Assembly: GCA_965214045.1 (NCBI GenBank)
Contig: OZ243935.1
Location: 930,001 to 994,000, forward strand
DNA length: 64,000 bases
Reading direction: 5' to 3'
From: WGA-3G sp965214045
GTDB taxonomy: Bacteria; Poribacteria; WGA-4E; WGA-3G
The notes under the pieces are model-generated. The model saw nothing but the letters and a program-made list of their open reading frames with translations, was not told where the DNA came from and did no database searches. The position numbers were made by a program, and so were the translations under genes. Below, one piece after another: positions 7,681-15,149 of this stretch. Numbering within the stretch: position 1 is the stretch's first letter; every line of letters begins with the position of its first letter.

Positions 7681-8541
7681 TTAGCGTAGCCTTACGCCAT
7701 TCGCATCCCACATCTCAGCTTCAGAATAAACCTGCGGTGGTGTTATCGGGATCAACGTCGGCAACCAGTCTGCGCGGAATTGTTGCACTAACCGCACAGC
7801 ATTCTGATATGCAATCCGTTCCTTTGTTTCATCATCAAGTGTTGCGGATTCAATCTGCGCCTGCACGAGACGAAAATCGTAATACGGCAGATCGCTCCCG
7901 AACATAATCCTGTCGTTACCGAGATTATTAACGAGGTGCACGAGGTCCCAATTCACATCTGCATCTTCCGGCTTCTGCGCTACATCGAACCAGACATTTT
8001 CGCATTTCCCACACATTTCAATCGCATCGAGATGCCCTGCTTTATTCATCGAAACATGCCCGATAATAAACGTTATCGACGGAAACCGCTGCGCGTAAGC
8101 GGCAATATTTTGGGTAGAGCCTGCCTGATGTAGCAGACATAACCCATCGTGCATCGCTACCACTTCTAAGAATGCGTAGAGTTCACCGCCGAGCGAATGT
8201 CCAGACAGTCCAGGATGGCACATAAACCCGACCAAACCGTCTTCTTGCATGGCTCTGTCTAACTCGTCAGCACCCGCTTGTTCGTGTCGGACTTCAGCGA
8301 TCCCAAGTCCAATCGGAAAGCGTTCTGGATAGAGTTTACATGCGTTGGCAATCGTTTCGTGTTGTGCGCGTGTGTCCAATACACCCCGTGCCTGCGGACT
8401 CCCACCTGTTGGACACGGAATCGCACCGATAACATCTGCCGAAGCCATTCGGGCGAGACATCGTCCAACGCTCTGTCCTATGGTCGGTGCGCGGGACACT
8501 GTCATACCGATGTGACAATGGACATCAAAATAGGGACGCAT
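7681..8541 (-). CDS. Amidohydrolase family metal-dependent hydrolase
   Basis: 286 residues. The N-terminal DVHCHIG supplies the first His-x-His metal ligands of a TIM-barrel amidohydrolase; later 'IIGHVSM' gives a further His and 'MFGSDLPYYD' gives the metal-binding Asp. These fit the amidohydrolase-2 group, which hydrolyses or decarboxylates small ring or ester substrates. The substrate is not known. The ribosome site AAGGAG comes from the end of repeat R1 copy b, just upstream of ATG 8541. Confidence 0.8.
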   Translation of the reverse strand: MRPYFDVHCHIGMTVSRAPTIGQSVGRCLARMASADVIGAIPCPTGGSPQARGVLDTRAQHETIANACKLYPERFPIGLGIAEVRHEQAGADELDRAMQEDGLVGFMCHPGLSGHSLGGELYAFLEVVAMHDGLCLLHQAGSTQNIAAYAQRFPSITFIIGHVSMNKAGHLDAIEMCGKCENVWFDVAQKPEDADVNWDLVHLVNNLGNDRIMFGSDLPYYDFRLVQAQIESATLDDETKERIAYQNAVRLVQQFRADWLPTLIPITPPQVYSEAEMWDANGVRLR

Positions 8542-8544
8542 TTT

Positions 8545-8656
8545 CTAATTACTCCTTGCGGTTCGGTGAAGTGGGTTTGAATGTTGACGTTCTTCTCCGT
8601 AGCGTTGAAGAAATACGCGAGCAAAACTCTCCATTTCACTACGGGTTTACGTGTTT
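8545..8656 (-). repeat. Repeat R1, copy b (divergent)
   Basis: Shares 'ATTACTCCTTGCGGTTCGGT' and, at the far end, 'CTCCATTTCACTACGGG'. The middle is unusually divergent. Its CTCCTTGCGG end lies 4-20 bases from the amidohydrolase start and supplies the SD on the minus strand. Confidence 0.6.
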
Positions 8657-8698
8657 TGGCTAATATTCTTTTAACTTTCTACGGGCACAATTCCGCTA

Positions 8699-9466
8699 TC
8701 AGAATTCCGGCACAGGCGTGTAGGTGTTAAAACCATCTGTCCTGTCTTCACCTTGCAGCAGATAAATATAATGTGCGCGCCTCCACTCTGCCCCCGGGTA
8801 GCGGACATTCGCAGGCATGTAACGCATTGTGTAACCACATCGCCGTTTCTGCGAGACGTTCGGACTGGAGTTATGGATAGTCCATGCATCATGAAAATGG
8901 CACTCGCCAACTTCCAGTTCCAAATTAACTACTTTTGATGTATCTAAGTCTGCCTCGACAACTTCGCTTCCGAAGAGGTTATTCGTACGATCAACATCTT
9001 CATAACGGCGATCCTGTAATCTGTGGCTACCGGCGATCACACGCATACAGCCGTTTTCAACCTTCGATTCATCTACTGCCAGCCACATCGTGATAACGTC
9101 CATCGGTTCAAGAGATTCACCCCAGTAGACCCCGTCTTGATGCCACGGGACCGCCATACCATCGTGTTCGCGCTTGCTAATAAAGTGGCTCGACCAGAGC
9201 ACAATATCCGGTCCGATAAACCGTTCTACAACCTTCAATACCCGTGGGTGCGTTAGGTATTTGAACAAAAACGGGTGTTCAAAGTGCGGAACGTCCATCT
9301 GTTCAGGACGTCTACCTTCCGGCAAATTTTCAATCATTTCGTCGACATAATCCCGAAGTGTATCCAACTCCGATTTTGTGAAGATCCGTCCAAACGTGAT
9401 ATAGCCGTTTTCTTTGTAAAACTCAACCTGCTCATCGGAGACAGTTGTTTCCAATTGCCAGTCCAT
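8699..9466 (-). CDS. Phytanoyl-CoA dioxygenase (PhyH) family protein
   Basis: 255 residues, Fe(II)/2-oxoglutarate oxygenase fold. The iron ligands are H109-x-D111 (WHQDGVYW) and H198 (TIHNSSPN), with R208/R209 following to bind 2-oxoglutarate. Members hydroxylate small molecules such as acyl chains, amino acids and osmolytes; this substrate cannot be told. ATG 9466 has a strong AAAGGAGG site and a promoter at 9490-9518. This protein aligns only loosely with the other three PhyH proteins here, so they are not recent copies. Confidence 0.88.
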   Translation of the reverse strand: MDWQLETTVSDEQVEFYKENGYITFGRIFTKSELDTLRDYVDEMIENLPEGRRPEQMDVPHFEHPFLFKYLTHPRVLKVVERFIGPDIVLWSSHFISKREHDGMAVPWHQDGVYWGESLEPMDVITMWLAVDESKVENGCMRVIAGSHRLQDRRYEDVDRTNNLFGSEVVEADLDTSKVVNLELEVGECHFHDAWTIHNSSPNVSQKRRCGYTMRYMPANVRYPGAEWRRAHYIYLLQGEDRTDGFNTYTPVPEF

Positions 9467-9489
9467 ATTTTCCTCCTTTCAGTAATTCT

Positions 9490-9518
9490 ATTATAGCCGT
9501 GCCTTGTAGAAAGATCAA
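9490..9518 (-). promoter_or_regulatory. Promoter of the PhyH gene
   Basis: On the minus strand, TTGATC (9518-9513), a 17-base spacer and a perfect TATAAT (9495-9490), about 25 bases before the start codon. Confidence 0.65.
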
Positions 9519-9536
9519 GTTAGAAAAAGCAGAATA

Positions 9537-9660
9537 GCCATCGGCAATCAGCAGGCGGCGATCAGTAAGAATCGCGAGCATGCGGAAAATTGGGGAAACA
9601 CCCTATCAAAAACCCCAAGCAAAAACACTCGCTCCTACAGGAAAAGAGGGCATTGGAATT
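9537..9660. repeat. Repeat R3 copy plus 'CTCGCTCCTACAGG' unit
   Basis: 'GCCATCGGCAATCAGCAGGC' (9538-9557) belongs to the CAGCAATCAGC repeat family, and 'CACTCGCTCCTACAGGA' near 9625-9641 belongs to the family seen at 5784-5850. No gene is seen here. Confidence 0.5.
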
Positions 9661-9689
9661 CGGTGTTCCTGCCTACCGAGGCACCGAAT

Positions 9690-9718
9690 TTGACAATTCG
9701 CGGTGCTTATGGTAAATT
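9690..9718 (+). promoter_or_regulatory. Promoter of the glycerate kinase gene
   Basis: TTGACA (9690-9695), 17 bases, TAAATT (9713-9718). The expected start of transcription is at about 9725, adjacent to ATG 9726, which lacks an SD; the message may be leaderless. Confidence 0.5.
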
Positions 9719-9725
9719 ATCAACC

Positions 9726-10916
9726 ATGAAAATTGTAGTTGCGCCTGATTCATTTAAAGGGAGTGTCAGTGCTCTCGAAGCCGCGAGTGCGATTGAGGAA
9801 GGACTCCGCCGCGTGTTTCCCGATGCTGTCATTGAGAAAATACCAATGGCGGACGGTGGTGAGGGGACAGTGCAATCGCTTGTTGATGCCACGGGTGGGC
9901 ATTTTCAAACACGCCGTGTGCTGGGTCCACTCGAAAATGAGGTCGATGCACAATTCGGTATCCTCTCCGACGGAGAGACTGCTGTCATTGAGATGGCATC
10001 CGCCTCCGGTCTCACACTCGTTGAACCACACGAACGGAATCCACTTCGGACCACCACTTATGGGACTGGACAGCTTATCCATACCGCTCTGGAAGCGGGG
10101 TGCAGACGCTTGATTATCGGTATCGGTGGGAGTGCGACAAACGATGGCGGTGCTGGAATGGCGGAGGCACTCGGTGTCCGGTTGCTGGATACGAACGGAA
10201 AACAGATTCAGCGCGGTGGAGGGAATCTTGGACAATTAACGTCAATAGATGTAACCGAATTACATCCTGCTATTGCCGAAACTGAAACCGTTGTCGCTTG
10301 TGATGTCAACAATCCTTTGACTGGACGAGACGGGGCATCACGCGTCTACGGACCACAGAAGGGGGCAACCCCTGAAATGATCAAAACGTTAGATGGTCAC
10401 CTCGCACATTTTGACAAGATTTTGACGCATACTCTCGGAAAATCCTTTAATGACATTCCGGGTGCGGGCGCGGCGGGTGGATTAGGGGCAGGATTGATGG
10501 CGTTCCTCAATGCGGAATTGCGACTCGGTATCGATATTATGATTGATGCCGTTAATCTCAGGGAACGGGTAAAAGGTGCTGCCGTCGTTTTCACCGGTGA
10601 GGGGCAACTGGACTTTCAGACGGCGTTTGGGAAAACGCCTGTCGGTGTTGCGAAGATCGCGAAAGCGCACAACATCCCCGTTATAGCAATCGCTGGCGGT
10701 ATCGCTGAAGGGGCTGAAGCCGTTTATGATGCCGGTATCGATGCGATGTTAGGCATTGTACAAGAACCTATGTCTCTTGAAAATGCCGTTACAGACGCGT
10801 CGCGGTTGATCGCCGACACAGCGGAACAAGCGGCACGGTTGATTGCTATCGGCCAGAGTGAATTTCATAAGCGGCGCATGGCTGGAAGAACGGCAGGGGA
10901 GAAGAACGGAGAATGA
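9726..10916 (+). CDS. Glycerate kinase
   Basis: 396 residues; the family is usually about 380. The N-terminal 'KIVVAPDSFKGSVSALEAA' , 'PMADGGEGT', 'GIGGSATNDGGAGM' and 'GEGQLDFQTAFGKTP' are hallmark motifs of the type I (GlxK/GarK) family, which phosphorylates D-glycerate with ATP to 2-phosphoglycerate. ATG 9726 is chosen because the family begins at MKIVVAPDSFKG; the frame extends 21 codons upstream without homology. The last ~25 residues (HKRRMAGRTAGEKNGE) are unusually basic and look like read-through into repeat-like DNA. It may act after sugar-acid catabolism together with the galactonate dehydratase-like gene at 12612. Confidence 0.92.
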   Translation: MKIVVAPDSFKGSVSALEAASAIEEGLRRVFPDAVIEKIPMADGGEGTVQSLVDATGGHFQTRRVLGPLENEVDAQFGILSDGETAVIEMASASGLTLVEPHERNPLRTTTYGTGQLIHTALEAGCRRLIIGIGGSATNDGGAGMAEALGVRLLDTNGKQIQRGGGNLGQLTSIDVTELHPAIAETETVVACDVNNPLTGRDGASRVYGPQKGATPEMIKTLDGHLAHFDKILTHTLGKSFNDIPGAGAAGGLGAGLMAFLNAELRLGIDIMIDAVNLRERVKGAAVVFTGEGQLDFQTAFGKTPVGVAKIAKAHNIPVIAIAGGIAEGAEAVYDAGIDAMLGIVQEPMSLENAVTDASRLIADTAEQAARLIAIGQSEFHKRRMAGRTAGEKNGE

Positions 10917-10982
10917 ACGGATGGATGGAAGATGGGAAGGATGGGGACACCAACCTTCCAACCTTCCTATCAACATTCGATT
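10917..10982. repeat. Imperfect inverted repeat between convergent genes
   Basis: GGAAGATGGGAAGG and CCTTCCAACCTTCC face each other across ~15 bases between glycerate kinase and sulfatase. It probably folds and could act as a two-way terminator. A related GGAAG/CTTCC pair is seen at 6530-6575. Confidence 0.4.
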
Positions 10983-12317
10983 TTACAACGGCAGCACCGG
11001 TGTATCTTTCATAAAATCGTTCGTCTCGATTTGCCACTGCTTCAGATCTGCAGCGAGCGACTGGATGCGGTCGGCATGTTCAGGCAAATGTGCGAGGTTT
11101 GTCGTCTCCCAAGGATCCTGCTCTAAATCGAAAAGTTGGATACAATCCGTGCCAGCACCGGTCTCCTCGGAGACATAGTAACGAATCAATTTCCAACGTC
11201 CATCGCTGATTGTGCGGTGAATGTCTCTATACGCCGCAAAGACTGTCGCGCGCACCTGTTCAACACGACCATTCATCAATGGCACTAAACTGCACCCTTC
11301 AGTTGTCTCTGGGCAAGCAACATCGGTGAGGTCACAGACAGTCGGAAACACATCATATAGATAGGTTAACGCATCAACTGTTTCCGCTTCGGGGATCCCC
11401 GGTCCAGCAAATATGGAAGGCACGTGGATGCTATGGTTATAGAGATTCTGTTTTCCCAACAGCCCGTGTTGCCCAACAGCGAGTCCGTGGTCAGCGGTGT
11501 AGATGATGATTGTGTTGTCAAGGTGTCCGGTCGCTTCCAATGTACTTAGCACACGTCCCATTTCGGCATCCATGTGCGTAATCATCCCGTAGTAATCGGC
11601 GATATGTTGTTGAACAATTTCAGGCGTGCGAGGGAAGGGTGCCAACACTTCGTCTCGAATGCGCATTTCACCGTTGTCAAACGGATGTTCGGGGAGGAAG
11701 TTTTCAGGGACAGGTATATCTTCTGGCGGATACATCGTCGCGTATTCTCCGGGTGCTGTTCTCGGATCGTGCGGTGAAGTAAAGGAGAGATAAAGGAAAA
11801 ATGGATCCGTTTCATCGTAGTTTTCTATAAATTGCACGGCGGCGTCTGTGAAGAGTTCTGTAGAAAACTTTTCTCCTATGTACTTGGCATCATCCGGGTA
11901 TTTTCCTGTTGGATTGAAATCGAAAACTGGCACTTTATATTGATCGCTCATTCCACCAAAGAAAATCTTGGCACCGTCATCGAAACTGTCGGTAAACGTT
12001 TGTCGGTCATTGTGCCATTTGCCAGAAAAAAATGTGTGATACCCCGCCTCGCGCATTACCTGTGGCCAGACTGCCAAATCTCGGTTAATCTGGTTTCCAC
12101 CGCTGCGGAACAGATTCGCGCTCGTGAGGACGGCGGCGCGGCTCGGTACACAGACTGCGCCAACAAGCGATCCCATAATGTGAGTTTGGCGGAAGGTTGT
12201 CCCGCGTGCTATGAGTGAATCCATCGTTGGTGTTTTGACTGTTGGGTCGCCCATGCCGCGAATGGCATCCCATCGATGGTCGTCGGCGATCATAAAAAGA
12301 ACATTGGGTCGTGACAT
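10983..12317 (-). CDS. Sulfatase (formylglycine-dependent)
   Basis: 444 residues. D12-D13 in 'MIADDHRWD' bind the metal, and CVPSR at 56-60 is the C-x-P-S-R motif whose Cys is oxidised to formylglycine by a maturase. 'TADHGLAVGQHGLLGK' provides further active-site residues. It resembles choline- or iduronate-2-sulfatase-like enzymes used on sulfated polysaccharides. No signal peptide is evident, so it may act in the cytoplasm. The SD is provided by repeat R1 copy c just upstream of ATG 12317. Confidence 0.9.
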   Translation of the reverse strand: MSRPNVLFMIADDHRWDAIRGMGDPTVKTPTMDSLIARGTTFRQTHIMGSLVGAVCVPSRAAVLTSANLFRSGGNQINRDLAVWPQVMREAGYHTFFSGKWHNDRQTFTDSFDDGAKIFFGGMSDQYKVPVFDFNPTGKYPDDAKYIGEKFSTELFTDAAVQFIENYDETDPFFLYLSFTSPHDPRTAPGEYATMYPPEDIPVPENFLPEHPFDNGEMRIRDEVLAPFPRTPEIVQQHIADYYGMITHMDAEMGRVLSTLEATGHLDNTIIIYTADHGLAVGQHGLLGKQNLYNHSIHVPSIFAGPGIPEAETVDALTYLYDVFPTVCDLTDVACPETTEGCSLVPLMNGRVEQVRATVFAAYRDIHRTISDGRWKLIRYYVSEETGAGTDCIQLFDLEQDPWETTNLAHLPEHADRIQSLAADLKQWQIETNDFMKDTPVLPL

Positions 12318-12318
12318 A

Positions 12319-12404
12319 TTTAATTATTCCTTGCGGTTCGGTCAGGCGGGTTTGGAGTACCACCCCGTATATCCGCCCTCCATTTCATTACGGGCTACGG
12401 GTTT
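12319..12404 (-). repeat. Repeat R1, copy c
   Basis: 'TTAATTATTCCTTGCGGTTC' then 'CCGCCCTCCATTTCATTACG' and GGCTACGG. The minus-strand reading CGCAAGGAATAATTAAAT leads directly into the sulfatase ATG. Confidence 0.75.
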
Positions 12405-12551
12405 TGAGGCTACCTTAAGAGGTAGCCTTTGTTAGACGAAAACCCCTTAACCACCTGTTGACTGCTGACGATTTCCAATTGCTATGATAAAAGAAACATC
12501 AAAATTACCGAACAGAGTTGAGACCTAATCAGAAACCACCGCGTATTGTCC

Positions 12552-12573
12552 CGCAAGCCTCTATAGGCTTGCG
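12552..12573. repeat. Hairpin in the leader of the galactonate dehydratase-like gene
   Basis: CGCAAGCCT-CTAT-AGGCTTGCG, nine perfect base pairs with a 4-base loop, about 40 bases before ATG 12612. It could be a dispersed palindrome or a leader structure. Confidence 0.45.
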
Positions 12574-12611
12574 CTATATGGAGCGGTGACCAGGAGGACA
12601 TAGTTAAAAAG

Positions 12612-13757
12612 ATGAAGATTGCTAAGATTGAACAATTCTACCCACGTCGCCGGATGCGTCTCGTGAAAATAACAACGGATACCGGTATTGTCGGATGGGG
12701 AGAAACCACGCTTGAAGGTAAACCCAAGAGTACTTGGGCGGCTGTCGAAGAACTTTCCGAGTATTTTATCGGCAAAGATCCGCTCCGTATTGAACATCAC
12801 TGGCAACATGTCTACCGATCTGCCTTTTTCCGAGGCGGAAATATTCTCATGTCCGCTTTGTCGGGTATTGATCAGGCGTTGTGGGACATCGCTGGAAAAC
12901 ACTACGGTGTACCTGCCTACGAATTATTGGGTGGTGCGGTACGCGACCGCCTCCGTGTTTATGCACATTGGGGCATCGGAAGTTTGACAGATGAAGGAAA
13001 AGCATCTGCGAAAGAACGCCTTGAATTCCTACAGCAAAAAGGTGGCTATACAGCGTTTAAAAGTGGTCCCGGTGGTAAATGGCGTGGGCATGAACCTCCC
13101 GCAATGATTGATGAATTTGTGGAGCGTGCCTACCTCATGCGTGAATGGGTCGGACCCGATGTCGAACTCGCCTTTGATTTTCACGGTAAGATGACCCCTG
13201 CCCTTGCAATTGAGATCTGTCACGAACTTAAAGGGATGCGCCCCATGTTCGTCGAGGAACCTATTCCGCAAGAGAACGTTGACGCACTCAAACAGGTGTC
13301 CGACCATGTGCCGTTCCCAATTGCGACGGGGGAACGTCTGCTCACCCGCTGGGGTTTCCGAGAGGTGTTTGAGAAACAGGCGGTCGCTTACCTACAGCCC
13401 GATACCTCGCACACCGGGGGCATTACGGAGTTGAAAAAGATTGCGAATATGGCGGAGGTCTACTATATGCACATCGCCCCACATTGTGCGATTGGACCCG
13501 TTGCCTTCTCTGCCTCCCTTCATGTCGATGCGGTTGTCCCGAATTTCCTAATTCAGGAACAGATTGATGACGGTTTGGGAGCAGGTTTATTGACGGAGGA
13601 GTGGCACGTCACAGATGGCCACATTGCGTTGCCAACAAAGCCAGGACTCGGTTTTGAAATTGATGCAAAGGAAGCGGAGCAGATACTCGATATCTACCCA
13701 GAAGAACTCGGCGGCGAATTTTATTTTGACACCGATGGCAGCGTCGCGGATTGGTAG
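12612..13757 (+). CDS. Galactonate dehydratase-like enolase superfamily protein
   Basis: 381 residues with the mandelate racemase/muconate lactonising fold. D189 and H191 in DFHGK, E215 in VEEP and E241 in TGER are the expected metal ligands and acid/base residues; 'MHIAPHCAIGP' (H287, H291) follows. This D-x-H arrangement is that of D-galactonate dehydratase-type acid-sugar dehydratases. An AGGAGG lies about 15 bases before ATG 12612, which is far but usable. The product could feed glycerate kinase chemistry, which is inferred only from proximity. Confidence 0.85.
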   Translation: MKIAKIEQFYPRRRMRLVKITTDTGIVGWGETTLEGKPKSTWAAVEELSEYFIGKDPLRIEHHWQHVYRSAFFRGGNILMSALSGIDQALWDIAGKHYGVPAYELLGGAVRDRLRVYAHWGIGSLTDEGKASAKERLEFLQQKGGYTAFKSGPGGKWRGHEPPAMIDEFVERAYLMREWVGPDVELAFDFHGKMTPALAIEICHELKGMRPMFVEEPIPQENVDALKQVSDHVPFPIATGERLLTRWGFREVFEKQAVAYLQPDTSHTGGITELKKIANMAEVYYMHIAPHCAIGPVAFSASLHVDAVVPNFLIQEQIDDGLGAGLLTEEWHVTDGHIALPTKPGLGFEIDAKEAEQILDIYPEELGGEFYFDTDGSVADW

Positions 13758-13887
13758 GTATTGGCTGTCGGCTTTCAGCAGTCAGCCATCAGTTTTTAAG
13801 CCGTATTACGTTCCTTGTTCGCTGACGAAGTTTCCTAACCTCGCCAGCAAAGAGACGTAGAAGGCTCTCCCTTAACTCAACTTGCGC
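13758..13887. repeat. Intergenic repeats R3 and R2
   Basis: 'GGCTTTCAGCAGTCAGCCAT' (about 13770-13790) is an R3 copy, and 'TTTCCTAACCTCGCCAGCAA' (about 13831-13850) is a degenerate R2 copy. They separate convergent genes. Confidence 0.5.
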
Positions 13888-14634
13888 TTAGACCACGGGT
13901 TTCCGGCTTGCGACGTAGGGCGGTTCAAGCATCAACTTCTGGTCCTCGTCTGACATGCGGTTACGAAGCTCATCGTCGTATCTGCCTTGCCCCCACGAGG
14001 CATGCCCGGGTGAGTATTTGAACAGAATGGAACGTCGTTCGTGTGAGGCAGTCCAAGGGAGGGTGCCGTGCGTCAACGCTTCTGTGAAGATGACGACATC
14101 CCCTGCTTTCTGATGCACGGGTGCCATACACGTTTTGTTGTCCGTCACAGGTCGGAACTGCCGGGGACACGGATAGTTGCTCTTATGGCTACCGGGGATA
14201 CAACAGAAACCACCGTGTCCCGGGAGCATATCCGTTAAAGCCCACGATACAACGGTTAAGCCGTTGTACATCCGATCATTTCGGAAGACGTAATACTGCG
14301 CTGGGTCATAAGGTGTCCCGCCCCCGTGAAGTGTTCCACCCGGATTCCCCTCTATCATTAAGATACCGTAAACATGATCGAGTCGGAATTTAGGACCGAC
14401 GATCTCTGCTAAAAACGGCAGGATACGGGGATGATTCAGAAGTTTGCGGAACGCAGCGTTCTCCCAGTTCAAGAATCCCCCAAACCTCTGTGAATGGACA
14501 TCATCATCTACCGGATCCGGGTAATTTTGTGCATCGATAAGGGTATTGAGTTCTGCGATCTCGCTTGTTCCTAAAACGCCTTCGATGTTCACATACCCCC
14601 AAAGGTCGAACAGATATTTATCTTCAGGACTCAT
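13888..14634 (-). CDS. Phytanoyl-CoA dioxygenase (PhyH) family protein
   Basis: 248 residues from ATG 14634. The frame is open to 14730, but that extra part is repeat R1 DNA and has no homology, while AAGG of the repeat sits before 14634. It starts 'MSPEDKYLFDLWGYVNIEGV', typical of this oxygenase group. 'LHGGGTPYDP' (H103) replaces the usual HxD, H189 (LTHGTLPW) and R200/R201 follow, so the metal site may be of a variant type. The substrate is unknown. Confidence 0.8.
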   Translation of the reverse strand: MSPEDKYLFDLWGYVNIEGVLGTSEIAELNTLIDAQNYPDPVDDDVHSQRFGGFLNWENAAFRKLLNHPRILPFLAEIVGPKFRLDHVYGILMIEGNPGGTLHGGGTPYDPAQYYVFRNDRMYNGLTVVSWALTDMLPGHGGFCCIPGSHKSNYPCPRQFRPVTDNKTCMAPVHQKAGDVVIFTEALTHGTLPWTASHERRSILFKYSPGHASWGQGRYDDELRNRMSDEDQKLMLEPPYVASRKPVV

Positions 14635-14672
14635 TTTTTTAATTTTCCTTGCGGTTCGGTCAGGTGCGTTAT
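14635..14672 (-). repeat. Repeat R1, copy d (only the SD-bearing end)
   Basis: 'TTTAATTTTCCTTGCGGTTC' and GGTCAGGTGCGTT are present but the distal half is missing. It abuts the PhyH start at 14634 and overlaps the last codon of the NIPSNAP gene. Confidence 0.65.
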
Positions 14673-14992
14673 TGATGTGCCGAGCGCGAGGTGGGTTCAA
14701 GCCGCGTGACAACGATCTGTTCTCTGTCAATCAGTTCACCGACACGTGATGAGATTTCATTTACCCACCGGTCATCTTCATAAACGGCTGCGTAGAGTTG
14801 CTCTCGCTGTGCTTCGCTCTCAAAACGGCGAATCCAGACGTAAAGATCGTCCTCTTCTTCACCGATGAAACTGCCAATCACAACCATCCCTTTAGAAATC
14901 TGGAAGGGAAGGACTGTTTCTTCCATGTATTTCACCCAATTCTCGCGTTGACCGGGTTTCGTTCTATACTGTCGTAGTTCAAAAAAAGCCAT
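14669..14992 (-). CDS. NIPSNAP family protein
   Basis: 107 residues with a start 'FFELRQYRTKPGQRENWVK' and 'DDLYVWIRRFES', the pattern of NIPSNAP/dimeric alpha-beta barrel proteins. The biochemical role is generally unknown; they are often placed with catabolic enzymes. It has its own AGGAG site before ATG 14992 and lies directly upstream of the PhyH gene at 13888, probably in one transcript. Confidence 0.8.
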   Translation of the reverse strand: MAFFELRQYRTKPGQRENWVKYMEETVLPFQISKGMVVIGSFIGEEEDDLYVWIRRFESEAQREQLYAAVYEDDRWVNEISSRVGELIDREQIVVTRLEPTSRSAHQ

Positions 14993-15005
14993 GCAAATCT
15001 CCTGT

Positions 15006-15098
15006 TTTAATTATACCTTGCGGAGAAACGGCGTAGGTTAGAACTTTGAAGTACCTTCCTTAAATCCGCCCTCCACTTCGTTACGGGCTACAGTTTTT
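15006..15098 (-). repeat. Repeat R1, copy e
   Basis: 'TTAATTATACCTTGCGGAGA', a variable middle, then 'CCGCCCTCCACTTCGTTACG' and GGCTACAGTTTT. It occupies most of the gap between NIPSNAP and the HEAT protein. It lies near the NIPSNAP start but that gene has its own SD. Confidence 0.75.
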
Positions 15099-15149
15099 GG
15101 TAAAGATACGTAGCGAAAGACAGTGCAAAAACCGACTGATTAAAAATCC

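Noticed and set aside
8545..8656. A separate small gene between the amidohydrolase and PhyH
   Set aside because: The stretch is a divergent copy of repeat R1; the open frames in it have no SD or homology.
14635..14730. Upstream extension of the PhyH gene at 13888
   Set aside because: The extra 32 codons are repeat R1 DNA and overlap the NIPSNAP gene; ATG 14634 has an SD and a normal PhyH start.
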